DNA of 64,000 bases, from positions 16,074,609 to 16,138,608 of the forward strand of contig NC_091149.1 in NCBI RefSeq assembly GCF_041381155.1, given 5' to 3'. Both the position numbers and the translations under genes were made by a program. The stretch comes from Argopecten irradians. Its lineage: Eukaryota > Mollusca > Bivalvia > Pectinida > Pectinidae. Numbering within the stretch: position 1 is the first letter of the stretch; the number at the start of each line of letters is the position of its first letter. The notes under the pieces are model-generated. The model made no database searches. It had not been told where the DNA came from and saw only the letters and a program-made list of their open reading frames with translations. Positions 11,995 to 24,372 of the stretch are shown here, piece by piece.

Positions 11995-13906
11995 GGGGGG
12001 GAAGGTATTTTTGGGGACTGAAACCTCTTTTAGTCGATTTTGAGAATTTCAATGAAACTTGTCTATAATCTTTATTTGCCCCCTTCACGCATTCAAGGAA
12101 GAGGCGCCGGATCAGGCGCGTACATATTATGTAGCTATACCATAGACTACCGTACACCCACATCATTTTTATGTTCTTTTATACAAAATATATGAGAACT
12201 CATTTCTTTTACCTAAAATGAAATATAAAATCAAAGGCAGTTATGACGAACTTTTATGTACCCACTATTTTATTTTGACTTCATTATAAGATATGCCAAA
12301 ATGCATAGACTAGACTATTTGAATTAAACGTTAGTGTGATTATTGCCTATCATACCGTAATGAAATGGCAAGTATTAGCTACATGTAGTAATAATTTACT
12401 AGAGTGTCAATTAAATTGTCGAGAAATGAAATGGGTTTTCTTCACTACTGTAATGATCCAAATTTATGCAAATTACACTTGCAATATAAAAGTAAGTACA
12501 TTGTAACTTCGTTCTCAGAATACCAGGAAATCGTTAGAGAGAAGTTTGATACCTAATCATAATTCACTTGGGAGAGAGTAATGCGGTTCAACAGGGTATA
12601 AGATTTGCCCTGAATATCTCTCTAGAACAATAATGACACACAGAAACTAAAAATGGGATCATACCTGTATTATGTGAATCAATGTGAATTGTACTTACCC
12701 AACATACATATGGTCTACATGCATGTATGTATGTTGGACTGACATGCAGTACATATTCATATTTAACAACTAATATTTTAGTACATATTGTTAAAATAAC
12801 ATCAGAATGTGGGTCACGCATATTTTGGTAACAAGTTTACTTTGTATAGCTAAAATATACCGCATGCATCTGCACATGGTCCGTACGTGTTGTAAATCGA
12901 AAGTGATCATCCATGCATCCCGGTTGGGCCTAGTACTATAAATAGATATCGCTGGACCGTCTGCATGATATATTTGTTTTTCTATCTTTTTTTTACATAT
13001 GTCAAAAAATGTTTTAAAATTCATTATTCTATAAGCAATTAATATCCCTTGTAAGTGTTCGCTATAATCTGTGTCCATCTCCATCACACAGGTTCTTATT
13101 TTGTACCGATGACGTCAAAGTTAAAATTTGGACCAGACCGCGATTTCCGTTAAAATTATTTGCTGATTTGTGGAATCAATAGATAACTTATTTACGTACG
13201 TAATGAATTATAAAATGAATTATTTTGATGAGTGTTTCTCGGCTTTTATTGTATATATAATACATTGCTGTGTTTGGTTATCTTATATTAGAAATTGTTT
13301 AAGTTTTATGTGTAGTGCACAGGGTTCCTATTGCATGTATTTATTCTACGATAAAATCACTTTTAGAGTGTATTTCTTTCTATATAATTGGTCATACATA
13401 AAATAGAAATAATCAACTACTAAACCTGTGACATACAAGCATTATTTCTCGTTACTTATTAATATTTCGAAACTCAATGTCTCCATGTAATTTCCCTTAG
13501 GTGATTACACCGCCCGACGTCAACAATTTAAAAATGCTCGGAATTAGACTAAGTTGGCACGATTTTTTAACTGACTGAAAGAGAAAGTAGACCTTGCCAA
13601 ATGATTTTTTTCTTATGACAAAAGTTCTCCGTTTTTATTTGTAGTTTTACAACGTGTAAATAGTATTGCGATAGATCCACAAATGAAGGAGATATGACGA
13701 GTTTTCCCAACACCGGCATGAAAATGCGTAGAAGTTACGACAGGGTAGAGTTGGCGTAAAGTTACGCAAGATTTTTGACGTAACTTACGAACGTTCATAA
13801 GTTATGTTATGAAGTTTTGTGAAATGCTTAGTAATTCATAAATATGACTTACGCAAAAGTTACGAAAATTCGTAAGTTACGAAGCTTTGTGAAACGGTAC
13901 CCTGAA
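11376..13906. mobile_element. 2.5-kb element with ~150-bp terminal inverted repeats
   Basis: The left end begins TTCAGGGTTTCGTTTCACAA and the right end finishes with its near reverse complement, CACAAAGC-like to CCCTGAA (TTTGTGAAACGGTACCCTGAA region). Inside each arm are several ACTTACGAA / TTCGTAAGTT units. The CAGGG...GTTTCACAAAGC type of terminus is common in DNA transposons of marine invertebrates. No transposase frame is visible, so it is a non-autonomous derivative. The target-site duplication is not clear to me. Confidence 0.65.
11964..11993 (-). repeat. poly(T)30 followed by G8
   Basis: An uninterrupted T run then G run. It may be the poly(A) end of an inserted retrocopy on the minus strand, or simple slippage. 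Confidence 0.6.
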
Positions 13907-14290
13907 CACTAAGCATAGAATGTGGCGTGATATATACTGGAGCAAGCGTTCAACACAAAGTCAAAGTGAGGGGTATCAGCATATGATTCCGATGATGTTC
14001 TTGACACGTGTTTCTGCATTCCCATGTTTTTTCATGTGATTAGTCATGTGGTGAAATTTTTTTACTACTACAACTTGCGAGCCCCGAAACAAGGTTTACA
14101 ATTTTAGAAAAAATATCAACACTCCAAAGGACACGTGTTTAATTTACTGACCACACGCATATAATAGCCATAACTTTAAAATTACATCGCAAAGAGCTTT
14201 AGCTATCATTTTTATCGACTATGGCTAGTCTCAAACAGTTAAAAATGCATGTTTCTTATATTACATTCTTATTTTTGAAGAAATATTCTA

Positions 14291-14417
14291 ATGGCGGACC
14301 TTAAGGAAACATCTGACCTGGCTAACTTTGACCCTTACTGGTATGCACAATGCTACGAGGCCGACATGATGGAAGATGACCTCGACAGTCTTCATGAAAT
14401 TTTCAATGAAATTCAAA
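14291..14417 (+). CDS. copy B exon 1
   Basis: ATG at 14291, 42 codons plus one base, donor A|GTAAGT. Encodes MADLKETSDLANFDPYWYA and an acidic helix ending EIFNEIQ. Confidence 0.85.
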
Positions 14418-17400
14418 GTAAGTTAAATTTTATAGGGAGGCTGAAGTTGGTTCCGAGTTCCGAGTTCCGTTTAAGTAAAACGGAACTAGGAACCAGTTCC
14501 GAGTTCCGTTTAAGGAAATTCTCTATCATTTAAGATAAACGTTGTTTATTAGAAATGTTGCCTGTTGGCATTTTAAATGGATGATATTAGTAAATCCACT
14601 TTAATTTAGTTTTCGATCAATTCCCATTTCCGAGTTCGGAACCAGTTCCAACTCGGAACCAGTTCCTAGTTCCGTTTAAGGAAATTCTCTATCATTTTAG
14701 ATAAAAGTTGTCAATGTGCTTTGCACATATTAGAAATATTGCCTGTTGGCTTTTTAATGGATTAATATTGGTAAATCCACTTTATTATTTCCTTTATTTC
14801 CTCCAATATTGAAGAGTTTACAGAAAACAATACATAAATAAAGAAAGAAACATTCTAACATACACACGTTACACACATATATACATATCTATCAATACAA
14901 GAAAATACTATTAGATATTCGACTACATTTGCCATTATCTAATAGCGGAGAATGATTATAATAATTGGCTACAAACATATGTAGATGAGACATCGCAAAT
15001 GATACATACAGTTTGTAATAACAGATATATACGTATCAAGAGTCTATATATAAGGCTAGCACAAAAACATACATAATACAAATACTCTGGAGTTCACACG
15101 ATTTAGCATACATATAACTTCAGTTGAAGTTAATACAATCAAATATTTGCCTAAAAAAAAGAAAAGAAAAAAGGTCAGTTATGAATACCACTTTGTACGA
15201 ACATTTTGTTAACAATAATAATTGAATTTAGTCTAAAGTCTTCCAGTTCATTTTGAGATAAATGGTAGTTAAATAGTCCACCAAGAAGAACATGCAGTAG
15301 ATGATATTTTGACATTGAATTGAGATAAAAAAAACAAGGACAATGAGCGAAAGTGCTACGTACACCTGTTGCAGAGGATGATTTCATAGCGAAAATTAAG
15401 GTTAGGAAGTATTTAGCGAGCACTTAGTGTCTAACAGACATATTTCTAGTTTAAAATTATGATTTTGAATTATTTTTCCTATCCGCATGTGTCCCAAATA
15501 CCGCGGATGAAGTTTTTTCTCAAAACAAAGTCTTCGTTTCATATTCATTGTTTCCTGTTCCTAAAAGTATAAAACATGAACATCTCTGATTATTTACATG
15601 TACATGCTTCTTCATCTTGGCATCAATATCGTATGATTTCGAACTGTAATTTGCATACCAAGGTCACATAGGACTTAATTTATATGTTATCAATCGTGGT
15701 AAAGTCAAACAATCGCTTTCTGTACCTGCGTTTTACTTCTAAACATAATGGCATAGTTATTTGAGACTGTCTTTCGTGTATTTTGTCAAAATTGACCAGC
15801 TACAGTCAACGAGCAAACATCAATATCATGGATTAGCCATGATGCATAAATATCCAACTTCACCAAAGACGTGATTAATATGGGTACAAAGTACCGCTTG
15901 TTTTAACGGAGGATAAAATTTGTAGTGATTACGATTCGGGTAAGTTTGAGAACTGCGCAAATATGGTTAGTTACAACCTTATACCAATATTTAAACGCTC
16001 AACATAGTTATAATAATGGTCGAAATCGTCCAATATCAATGAAAGTCTGAACTTCATTTATTTTGGCTAAAACATCTACCTTCCATTGGAGTGAAGGTTT
16101 TATCGTTATCCTCAATATAGAACAAAGTCATGAAAAATACATTGGAGTACATGTGATAATCGTGAATACCACTTTTGTTTTATGAAATATGTGCAGGCGA
16201 CATCCGTGGAAAGCGTCTCCTAGATATTGGAACTGGACCAGCGATTTATACGGTGATATCAGCAAGTAATTATGTAGACGAGATCTTCCTATCTGACTAT
16301 GCTCCACAGAACCGCGAATATCTGACGAAATGGTGGAAAGGAGAAATATCTTACCCTAAGGATATCATCGATTACATTATTGAGGAAGAGGATCGTCAGT
16401 AAGTTCCAAATCTAGTTAATTTTATTTACAAATCGTTAAATAAGATAAGAAATCTTTGTTTAACTTAATATTTATGGAAATAAGATTTCCAAAACAAAAA
16501 TTAAAATCAATCTAAAAATTCTATATGTCTACTTAGATGTATCAAAATAAATAAACATTATATAAATATGTTTTTTATGCATAATAAATATAATTACATT
16601 GTATTCATCACATAATCCTCCTGATATCCAGTGATTTCGCCCGTGTAATATTTTTGCATATGTCACTAGTGTTATATGACCTGAAGCGATTTCCATTGGC
16701 TGTGCCGGCAGGAACTTTATTGTGATGTCATTACCGTAACAATAAAGTGACGTCAGGAAAACTTTCTACGAGAACGGTGGAACAAAATGGCCGTCTCTTC
16801 TGGACTTTTGTAACACACGTTGACGTCTTTAAAATTTAATTTTTGCTCCCATTCATAAAATCTCATATGAAATGAACACTCATTTAAGGTAGACCGTCCC
16901 TTCTGGTTTCCTCTCATGGATTTCGTTCATTTTTTGATATTTTGATTTTAGGTATACCCTGATCACAAAAACCGCATAAAAATCATATCATATTTCCTCC
17001 CTGTAGCATCCCGTAACATACAGATGTATAAATAATATACCTGTAACATGTTCATACCTTCAGTAGGTGATATAGAATCCATTACTATATCCAATAAGCT
17101 GTGTTTTCCACAATAAAACGAAATATCGTTATTTTAAAATTAAGTCCACACCCAATTTTAGTGAAAAATTGCATGAAAACAGTAATGTTTTCATTTTTTC
17201 TGAAAAAATGATCTCAAGAAAAATCGATTTTTTCAGAATTTCCATGAAGACTGGCTTATTTGCAATACGAAAAGCCAATAAAAAGTATACTTCACCGCAT
17301 TATCTTTTAAATTATGACCGATTTGCTTCCTACAACTCCTTAAATTTTGTCTGAAAATGTTAAAAAATTGGCGAATCTGTAGCACTTTTCAACGTTTTAT

Positions 17401-18386
17401 GTTATTTATCTACCCTTGTTAGTTTTTACCGATTGGCACACCTTTATATTGATACACTTCAAGTAAACACTCGAAAAGGTTCTAGACGAAATACTTGCTC
17501 GAATGCCGATTTCAGAAGCGAGTTGTAATAGATGGGTACGGAGAAATAAAATACGTTTGCCGGGATTCGGATAGCGACGTAACAAACTTATGACGTCACA
17601 GAAGGGACGGTCTACGTTAAGATCCTATATATAATGTATATATGTGTACCCGACTTTATGGACAATATATTACATACATGCAGTTAATTGTTTTATCTTA
17701 CGGTAAATGACCAGCCAAGGTCACCAAAGTCTTATGCACCATGAATGGTAGCTTTTTATTTATACCATTGGTCAGCTGTGGTTCAGTGGCAGATCATTTG
17801 ACGAAGCAGCAATGATGGAACACAAATCTTGCCATCTTGCTGATACAATGCCTGCTCGGCGGCATGATTCAGTGATATATCACTATAAAAAGGGCAAGAG
17901 TTCCTCTATACAAGATTGATATTGTAAGTCACAAATACTCTCTGACGTGTTTATTTGTCCTTCAGCATGACTACGAAACAGAGAGAAGATGAAGTAAGAG
18001 AAAGAGTAAAAGGGATTTATCACATTGACATATTGTCGGAACAACCACTAGGATTTGACATCAACGACAGTAAATTTGATGTCATAGTTTCGGGCCACTG
18101 CTTAGATGGACTAGCAACAAATCTGGCTGAATTTAAAAGATGTTTACAAAACGTCTCTTGTCTACTCCACAATGGCGGGTTTTTTATTATGTCTTGCGGT
18201 GTTGGATCCACATACTATCAGGTGGGTGAATACAAGTTTGTCTGGAAGTCTTTTACCAAAGATGAAGTAAAGCAATCAGTGCTAGATGCCGGATTCAGTA
18301 TATTGTCCTATATTGAAATATCTGATATTGGTGATAAATACTGGGATGCTGAAAGTCATTACTACATTGTTGCGAGGAAACAATAA
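14291..18386 (+). CDS. NNMT/PNMT/TEMT-family methyltransferase, copy B (intact, 3 exons)
   Basis: Exons 14291-14417, 16197-16398 and 17966-18386 splice in frame (phases 1 and 2) into a 249-residue protein, close to the ~260-280 aa usual in the family. It should transfer a methyl group from SAM to a small amine or related acceptor in the cytosol. Visible features: NFDPYWYA at 12-20, SAM motif RLLDIGTGPAIY at 49-60, acidic SDYAPQN at 75-81, SGHCLDG at 152-158, GGFFIMSCGVGSTYYQVGEYKF region at 180-201 and terminal VARKQ. Three coding exons are also the layout of vertebrate PNMT and NNMT. By my alignment the substrate-site aspartate of NNMT (D197) is Cys187 here, so nicotinamide should not be assumed as substrate. 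A poly(A) signal follows the stop at once. All splice sites are predicted. Confidence 0.85.
14440..14795 (+). repeat. two-copy tandem duplication in intron 1 of copy B
   Basis: Two ~180-bp units, each with GAACCAGTTCCGAGTTCC-like palindromic pieces, then GGAAATTCTCTATCATTT, TTGCCTGTTGGC and GGTAAATCCACTTT-like segments. The GGTTCC/GGAACC motif is repeated and self-complementary. Confidence 0.7.
14796..16196. other. rest of intron 1 of copy B
   Basis: AT-rich. A minus-strand frame near 15175-15423 faintly resembles the tail of a LINE polyprotein but has no decisive motif. No other gene seen. Confidence 0.4.
16197..16398 (+). CDS. copy B exon 2
   Basis: Acceptor ATATGTGCAG, donor CA|GTAAGT; 202 nt, 2+66 codons+2. 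Encodes the SAM-binding motif and the KWWKGEISYPKDIIDY segment that is shortened in copy A. Confidence 0.85.
16884..17620. mobile_element. TTAA-flanked MITE (737 bp) in intron 2 of copy B
   Basis: Left end TTAAGGTAGACCGTCCCTTC and right end GAAGGGACGGTCTACGTTAA are inverted repeats of ~22 bp bounded by TTAA, the target site used by piggyBac- and Kolobok-type transposons. Open frames inside are AT-rich and unrecognised. The right-hand 210 bp recur at 35020-35229. Confidence 0.8.
17855..17915 (+). repeat. short SINE fragment
   Basis: Contains CGGCGGCATGATTCAGTGAT and CACTATAAAAAGGGCAAGAG, matching the middle of the SINE copies at 43, 46 and 60 kb. It lies about 50 bp before exon 3 of copy B. 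Confidence 0.75.
17966..18386 (+). CDS. copy B exon 3
   Basis: Acceptor TTGTCCTTCAG; 421 nt to TAA at 18384-18386, exactly the length of the copy C exon. Encodes MTTKQREDEV to IVARKQ. Confidence 0.9.
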
Positions 18387-18391
18387 CTTAC

Positions 18392-18397
18392 AATAAA
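18392..18397 (+). promoter_or_regulatory. poly(A) signal of copy B
   Basis: AATAAA 6 bases after the stop codon. Copy C has the same arrangement, implying a very short 3' UTR. Confidence 0.55.
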
Positions 18398-18456
18398 TAT
18401 CTTCGTACTGTTTGTAATTTTGTTATCGGCAGATAATATATATTATGAGAGGTCCA

Positions 18457-18823
18457 TTAAAGATGCTCCACCGCTGACGAATGGTATTTTTTACTATCAA
18501 AAACAGGAGCAGACGATTTAGTATTTTTCTTTAGTTACAAAAGTTACTTACTTAACACTATTACCACCATTGAAAAGTTTGAGCTCCTAATTTTATTTCA
18601 AAAAAGTTAAACATATAAAAAATAATTATTTGCATCCCAAAAAAAATCCGTGGCACTATATCCTACATGGAATAAAGTACTGATTTGGCATGCACCAAAA
18701 GCAAAACAAATAATCTAATATTACTTTGTGTGTTAATTAGACATATATATACACGATTAACCACCAATTATTGTTCAAATGATGAATACCAATTATGCTC
18801 TGTCGGCGGTGGAGCATCTTTAA
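18457..18823 (+). mobile_element. TTAA MITE, complete copy
   Basis: Bounded by TTAA at both ends, with terminal inverted repeats AGATGCTCCACCGC and GCGGTGGAGCATCT. The interior has no transposase. Other copies lie at 4662-4925 (truncated, inverted) and 49318-49677. The TTAA target and TIR suggest mobilisation by a piggyBac-like or other TTAA-specific transposase. It starts about 70 bp after the stop of copy B. Confidence 0.85.
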
Positions 18824-18891
18824 GAGAAAGTGATATTAATTACAGTAGGTATGGACTGGACGTTACAGAGTCTGAGGCGTTTACAACTTAG

Positions 18892-19483
18892 CTACATGCA
18901 TTTCCCGATTTTTCAAGATACATAGTAACATTGTACGACATCATGTATTGTATCATATACCAAATTAAAGACAAATTATCTATCTGTCGATTGAAAGTAT
19001 TCCAATTGTAACTTATACATAGTGTCTGAGATGTTAACAAAACTGGCTACATGTATTTCCCGATTTTTTCAAGATACATAGTGATATTTATACGACATCA
19101 TGTATTGTATCATATACCAAATTAAAGACAAATTATCTAACTGTCGATTGAAAGTATTCCAATTGTAACTTATACATAGTGTCTGAGATGTTAACAAAAC
19201 TGGCTACATGTATTTCCCGATTTTTTCAAGATACATAGTGATATTTATACGACATCATGTATTGTATCATATATCAAATTAAAGACAAATTATCTAACTG
19301 TCGATTGAAAGTATTCCAATTGTAACTTATACATAGTGTCTGAGATGTTAACAAAACTGGCTACATGTATTTCCCGATTTTTTCAAGATACATAGTGATA
19401 TTTATACGACATCATGTATTGTATCATATACCAAATTAAAGACAAATTATCTTACTGTCGATTGAAAGTATTCCAATTGTAAC
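18892..19483 (+). repeat. ~156-bp tandem array, four units
   Basis: Units start with CTACATG(C/T)ATTTCCCGATT at about 18892, 19047, 19204 and 19361; the last is cut short. The internal units are almost identical, so the array expanded or was homogenised recently. Confidence 0.85.
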
Positions 19484-19640
19484 ATGTATATTTAAACAGA
19501 TTGTTATAACATAATAATCATACGTAGGCAAAATGATATGGAACTTCGGGATGTTGAGTCCATAGTAATAGAGTAAGTCCTTAACAGAATTATGTGACTT
19601 ATTTGATCTTACAAACAAAATAGCTGAGGCCACATGCTTC

Positions 19641-21100
19641 ATGAAGGGTTGTGTCCCTTCGTTGGTCGATGTCATTCTTACTAAATGTCCTAATTTTTGT
19701 TTTGAACCAAAACATTTTAATTGTGGTGTGAGTGATTGTCACAATCGTATTGGTATTGCAATAAGAGGTACAGTACCTCTTAAGTCCAAGGCTTTTGACT
19801 GCATTCCTCATAACCTGCTCCTTGGGAAGCTGAAAGCATATAGCCTCTGTGAGCAGGCCATCAATTTCATTAGCAGCTACCTGAATGGCAGGATACAGCA
19901 GGTCAAACTGGGACCCAACACCAGTAAATGGGCGGAAGTCAAGAAAGGAGTTCCCCAAGAGTCAATTGTGGGACCCTTATTTTCTAATATTTTTGTAAAT
20001 GACATTTTATACCTTTGTAGATAAGTGCATCCGCCTGTACAACTATGCTGATGACAAAATTCTCTCAATGATCAGTTATATTTTTTTCTATATGAAAGAC
20101 TGTTAAGAAATAGAGAGCAAAATACTTATTGATTGGTTTAATTCAAATGGCATGTAGGCAAACCCAGAAAGGTTTCAGGTAAATTGTTTGGGTAACAATA
20201 ACAGCAGAGTTTTAAAATCTACTGTTGTAGGTATGGAAATTTTTATGTGAAAACAATGTGAAGCTGCTGGGTGTTGATATTGATTTTCTTTTAAACTTTG
20301 ATTTACATATCATATGCTTATGCAGAAGTGTATCAAAGCAACTTGCAGTTTTAAAGAGATTGAAGAATTATCTTATTAAGAAAGGTAAAATAACCATTTT
20401 AAGTCTTCTATTTTCAATTGTCAAATTTTAACTATTGTCCATTAGCTTGGTCATTTTTGTAATCTCTCAAACACAAGGAAAATTGAAAAGATGCAAGAGA
20501 GCTGTTCGTTTTATTGAAAATGATTATATTTCCCCTGTCAGAGACATTTAAGACTAAGTACAAATTTGATTTTATACATGTAACTAGAGTGAAATATATG
20601 GCTGCTGAAGTTTTTAAGATTTTAAATGGTATTTCTCCATAAACATGTATTTTAAATGATTTAATTGATAAGAACGTAGTATGTTACAACCTCAAGAAAC
20701 ACAACTCTATGTTGATTCCAAAGGTGAACACCTCAACATATGGAAAAAGATTTTAGGTTTGTGGCATCTCAGTTGTGGAACAGTCTGCCGAATGACCTTA
20801 GACTAGTTGATAACTATGGGTCGTTCCGTAAATTGCTGAGCACCTGGGATGGCCAAATCTGTTCATCTTCCATTTGTTCTAACCCCGACAGTTGAGTTGT
20901 CCCCCTTTGACATGTTTCCTTCCGGTCATAGTCACTATCCATTGTATGATTGAGATATGGTTTTTTCACAGACATTAATTTATCTGTTATCTTTAGGTTA
21001 ACATTTTACATATTTCTTTTATTGATATTACTTTTAATATACACTATATCAGTGTTTATTCTATCAATTTTTCCTTTTTGCTGTCTTGGCATAAATGTAT
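19641..21100 (+). mobile_element. LINE fragment with endonuclease-to-RT deletion, interrupted downstream
   Basis: The 127-codon frame at 19641-20024 begins like the end of an apurinic-type endonuclease domain (PSLVDVILTKCP, then GVSDCHN) and passes directly into reverse transcriptase motif A (KAFDCIPHNLL) and the GVPQ...VGP motif. About 300 residues that normally lie between are missing. An N-YADD-like sequence follows at about 20043-20059 in another frame. Further on, stops and shifts break the ORF, but QERAVRFIEN-like and FRFVASQLWNSLPN-like LINE C-terminal segments are still readable to about 20890. The 3' UTR reaches 21100, is cut by the LTR element, and resumes at 31776. Confidence 0.75.
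21097..21100. repeat. target-site duplication, left (GTAT)
   Basis: GTAT immediately before the LTR terminus TGTAA. The same 4 bases follow the right terminus at 31772-31775. Four to six bp is usual for Ty3/gypsy integrases. Confidence 0.6.
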
Positions 21101-23210
21101 TGTAATGAAACTGGGATTGTGTGTATATGTGTAATTCAGGCTCTTGCCCTCCTCTACACTCTCTTTACAACCCTGTTCCCTTGTGGGTCAAGTCTGACCA
21201 GGACAAGTAGTGTGGTCACAGACCACTTTCCTCAGTCTATTATTCTTCAGGTCCTCTTGGACCACTAGTAGAAGTATCTTCGAGTTCTATAAGTCCAAAA
21301 GACTTAACTTAAAAGAAAACTAGAAGTCCAAAGATAAATTACTGATTCTTTGTATTATTAAACATTTTCAAATTCAACAATAACAATTAATATTTACAAG
21401 ATATTGGTAATGGAAAATAATATTACAGTATTGTAGATACATGGACAATATTAGCAATTATCCAATTATGTCTTCTCAATGAACAACTCCATCTATGTAC
21501 TTCTGAATTGGTAAGTTTTTACAATTAAATTAGAGAATTGTCCATAGAAACTCTGTCACAATAATTTAAGCAAGTCAATAATAAATTAAGCCATCAATTA
21601 TCAACAATAGGTCTAAAATATCAGATTACAATAACCTTAAGTGAATTTGATAATGAATTAACTATAACCTATCTTAGGAGACAATAGTATAATTATAAGA
21701 CTTTGAATCCAGTCTAAAAATAGTTGCATAAAATCTAAATATAGATGAACTTATTATTTCATAGAAACATATAAACCTCTTCTACAGAGAGTTATTACAC
21801 TTGTAGGTACTATTTTCCCTAATCCATACCAATAATATTCAAATTACTATACAATAAATAAATTTCTCTATATTATACCACTCCTCTTCCACAAAGTAAA
21901 TAAATACTTTGTAGGCAATTATCTTTAACCTCAACGGTTATAGGATCTGGAATATTATCTAAAATTCCGTAGAATTTACCAAAAGTTAATATTGTTTACA
22001 TTATTTCATAATGAAATAATATCATATAAAAGCCTAATAACTGTAAAAATAATCCAAAAGTCTTATAAGACCGTACGAGTTGTCTCCCTTATTTGTATAC
22101 TAACTTTGCTATATACTTTAAGTTATCTATCCAATGGTTATGAAAAGGCGCATGTATACACCAATGCCGACGGGCTAGAACTGTCGAAACAGCGATGCAC
22201 GCCGCCTTTTATAACCTTCCGTCCTCACCATGTGAGGACGTCCTCATCAGATGAGGCAAATTCCTCATCTGATAAGGAAAATATCCATACAAGGAAAACG
22301 TGACCTCGCGTGCGGGGTCAACAGTAGTATTTACTACGACCGAGCAGCCGTGTCTAGACGATTCCTTCCGCAACATAGTGCGGGAATCTATCGATTAAAA
22401 TACATATTTTACAACAAAAATGTACCTCTATAATATAAGTAAAACCTTTCTTATTACATTTATAGACTATTATAAACTATAGAATGCTGAAAGCGAACTA
22501 TTACAACCGTACGCTTCCGAAGTAGTTCTCTCATGACGTTACATTGCTCGCCATGTTGAGAGTGGGAACGGGATGAACTAAGATAAACAAACCATGAGTT
22601 CAGACGTTTATAACCCGTAAGTAATAGAACTATCATTGCGAAAATGATCTATGAACTCATAAGTTTTACACAATATGCTAACAACTTCTAAAATTATCGA
22701 TATGATTACAATTTTACCTTGCATAAGCAGGCTGTAACGAATCCCGTATACCAGTAGCAGTGTTATAATGGCGACCGGGCAACACTAATTTTAAGACCCA
22801 GTAGACAAATAAAATCATTAAAAATCGAAAAGTGAATAGATTTACACAATTCCGTGTTCTACAGTTAGAACAATAATTTTACGAACATCCTAATTAATAT
22901 TGGCGTGTAATTATCGCTATTTATCATAAAAATAGTCGAGTAAACCCCGCCGAATACAGAGGTAAACAAAAATCAGCTGTTTACAAGGTCTCTCGATCTT
23001 GTTATAATAAGATCACACTCACACAGTTTTCCATACCAATTTACCATGCTCAATACATAAGTTACACAAATTTATCTACACCAGAGATGTATAGCCTACA
23101 TTCTCTATTCATACCCATCCGAAACTAAAATTATAATAAATATCCAAAACTGGAATTATAATTATCACTGATGCCTTGGCAGAGGCCCATGCAAATCCAG
23201 ATTCGCCACA
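21101..23210 (-). repeat. 3' LTR (about 2.1 kb)
   Basis: The outer end TGTAATGAAACTGG matches the inner end of the other LTR at 31376 for about 320 bp. The inner end is inferred from CGCCACA at 23204-23210, next to a purine-rich tract on the minus strand. In element orientation the LTR would then read TGTGGCG ... ATTACA. The length relies on that junction, because the opposite LTR is rearranged. Confidence 0.55.
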
Positions 23211-23225
23211 TTACTCCCTGCTTTT
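23211..23225 (-). other. polypurine tract
   Basis: Minus strand reads AAAAGCAGGGAGTAA directly before the TGTGG of the 3' LTR. This is the expected site for plus-strand priming. Confidence 0.5.
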
Positions 23226-24372
23226 AAAATATTGACGTCCGCGTCAATGCTTTAATTTACACACCATCACTATCACAAATTCAAAACAGTAATAAAACAA
23301 AAAATCTTAGTATGTTACAATATGACTGTTACATGCACTTGAATTATGGTAGCTGGCACTTCGCAATATAACACCATATCTACTCTTTTTAACTTTTCAT
23401 TACTGTTATTCAAAACAACAACTTTGTACATGTTCCAATTTGTCATCCGTTACATGCAGTTATATAAAATGTAATTTCAGTATTTCGACAAGTATTAACA
23501 AAAACAAATATACAGTTTTCATAACTGTCATAATCAAGAGTTTAACTCCACAGAATATGTATTGATGTATTATTATATGAACAGATTATTATATAATAAT
23601 AATGATAATACTGATTAAAATTATGGCTGGCAGATATACCCTACTCAATAAATCCACTCTCAGTCAAAACTTATGTTCCCAACTTGTATAATAATCTAAG
23701 TTTTCCCTGAAATGAACATTACAATATAGTTATACTTTTATACTCCATCTAAAAAAAATACAAACAGGAGTTCTAAAATATTCTGGTATGTTCAGTGTAC
23801 GCTTGATATCGACCCTATCCCAATTAATTATAAATACCGTATTTCTAAATAAACAATTGTTGTCGACTTGTTCCATATATAAAGTGGTGTTACAATTACT
23901 GGTTTTACAATGACTGATTTTGATCCAAGGGAGGTAATCCAAACCCAAAAATAAAATCATTATTTCATAAAGTGAAATGATTATTCCATGTTTTTTTTTA
24001 AACATGAACTACGAATCTAAATTCAAGAAAAAGATAAAATTACACATCCATTCATCTTATGATATTTCTTACAGTGTGCAGTACTGAGTAATAATTAAAT
24101 TGCCAAAAATTTAAAATTAAATGTGGACCTTATGATATAATTATAAGTTACATGATACAGGTACATAACTTCTTAATGATTTTTTTTTACTTAAATAATA
24201 CTAAATAAGAAATACCTACCCATGGAGCCTTACAATAATGATTATATTTAATTTATTTTAACATCAATGCAACTTTCTCTATCTTATCTAAAATATGATC
24301 TAAGTTTGTGTTCCTCCCGCGGTCTTCAGATGTAACACGATGTCTCCCTCATCTTTTCCACTCAACCTTCCC
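23226..24372. other. non-coding region between zinc-finger ORF and 3' LTR
   Basis: AT-rich with no recognisable coding sequence. It would be the 3' UTR of the zinc-finger transcript. Confidence 0.45.

Noticed and set aside
16620..16860. possible repeat shared with 50690-50870
   Set aside because: Only scattered short matches (GACGTCA, AACTT.ATTGTGA); not enough to call a family.
17760..17800. TGTGGTTCAGTGGCAGA resembling a tRNA-Gly A box
   Set aside because: No B box or cloverleaf downstream, so not called a tRNA or SINE head.
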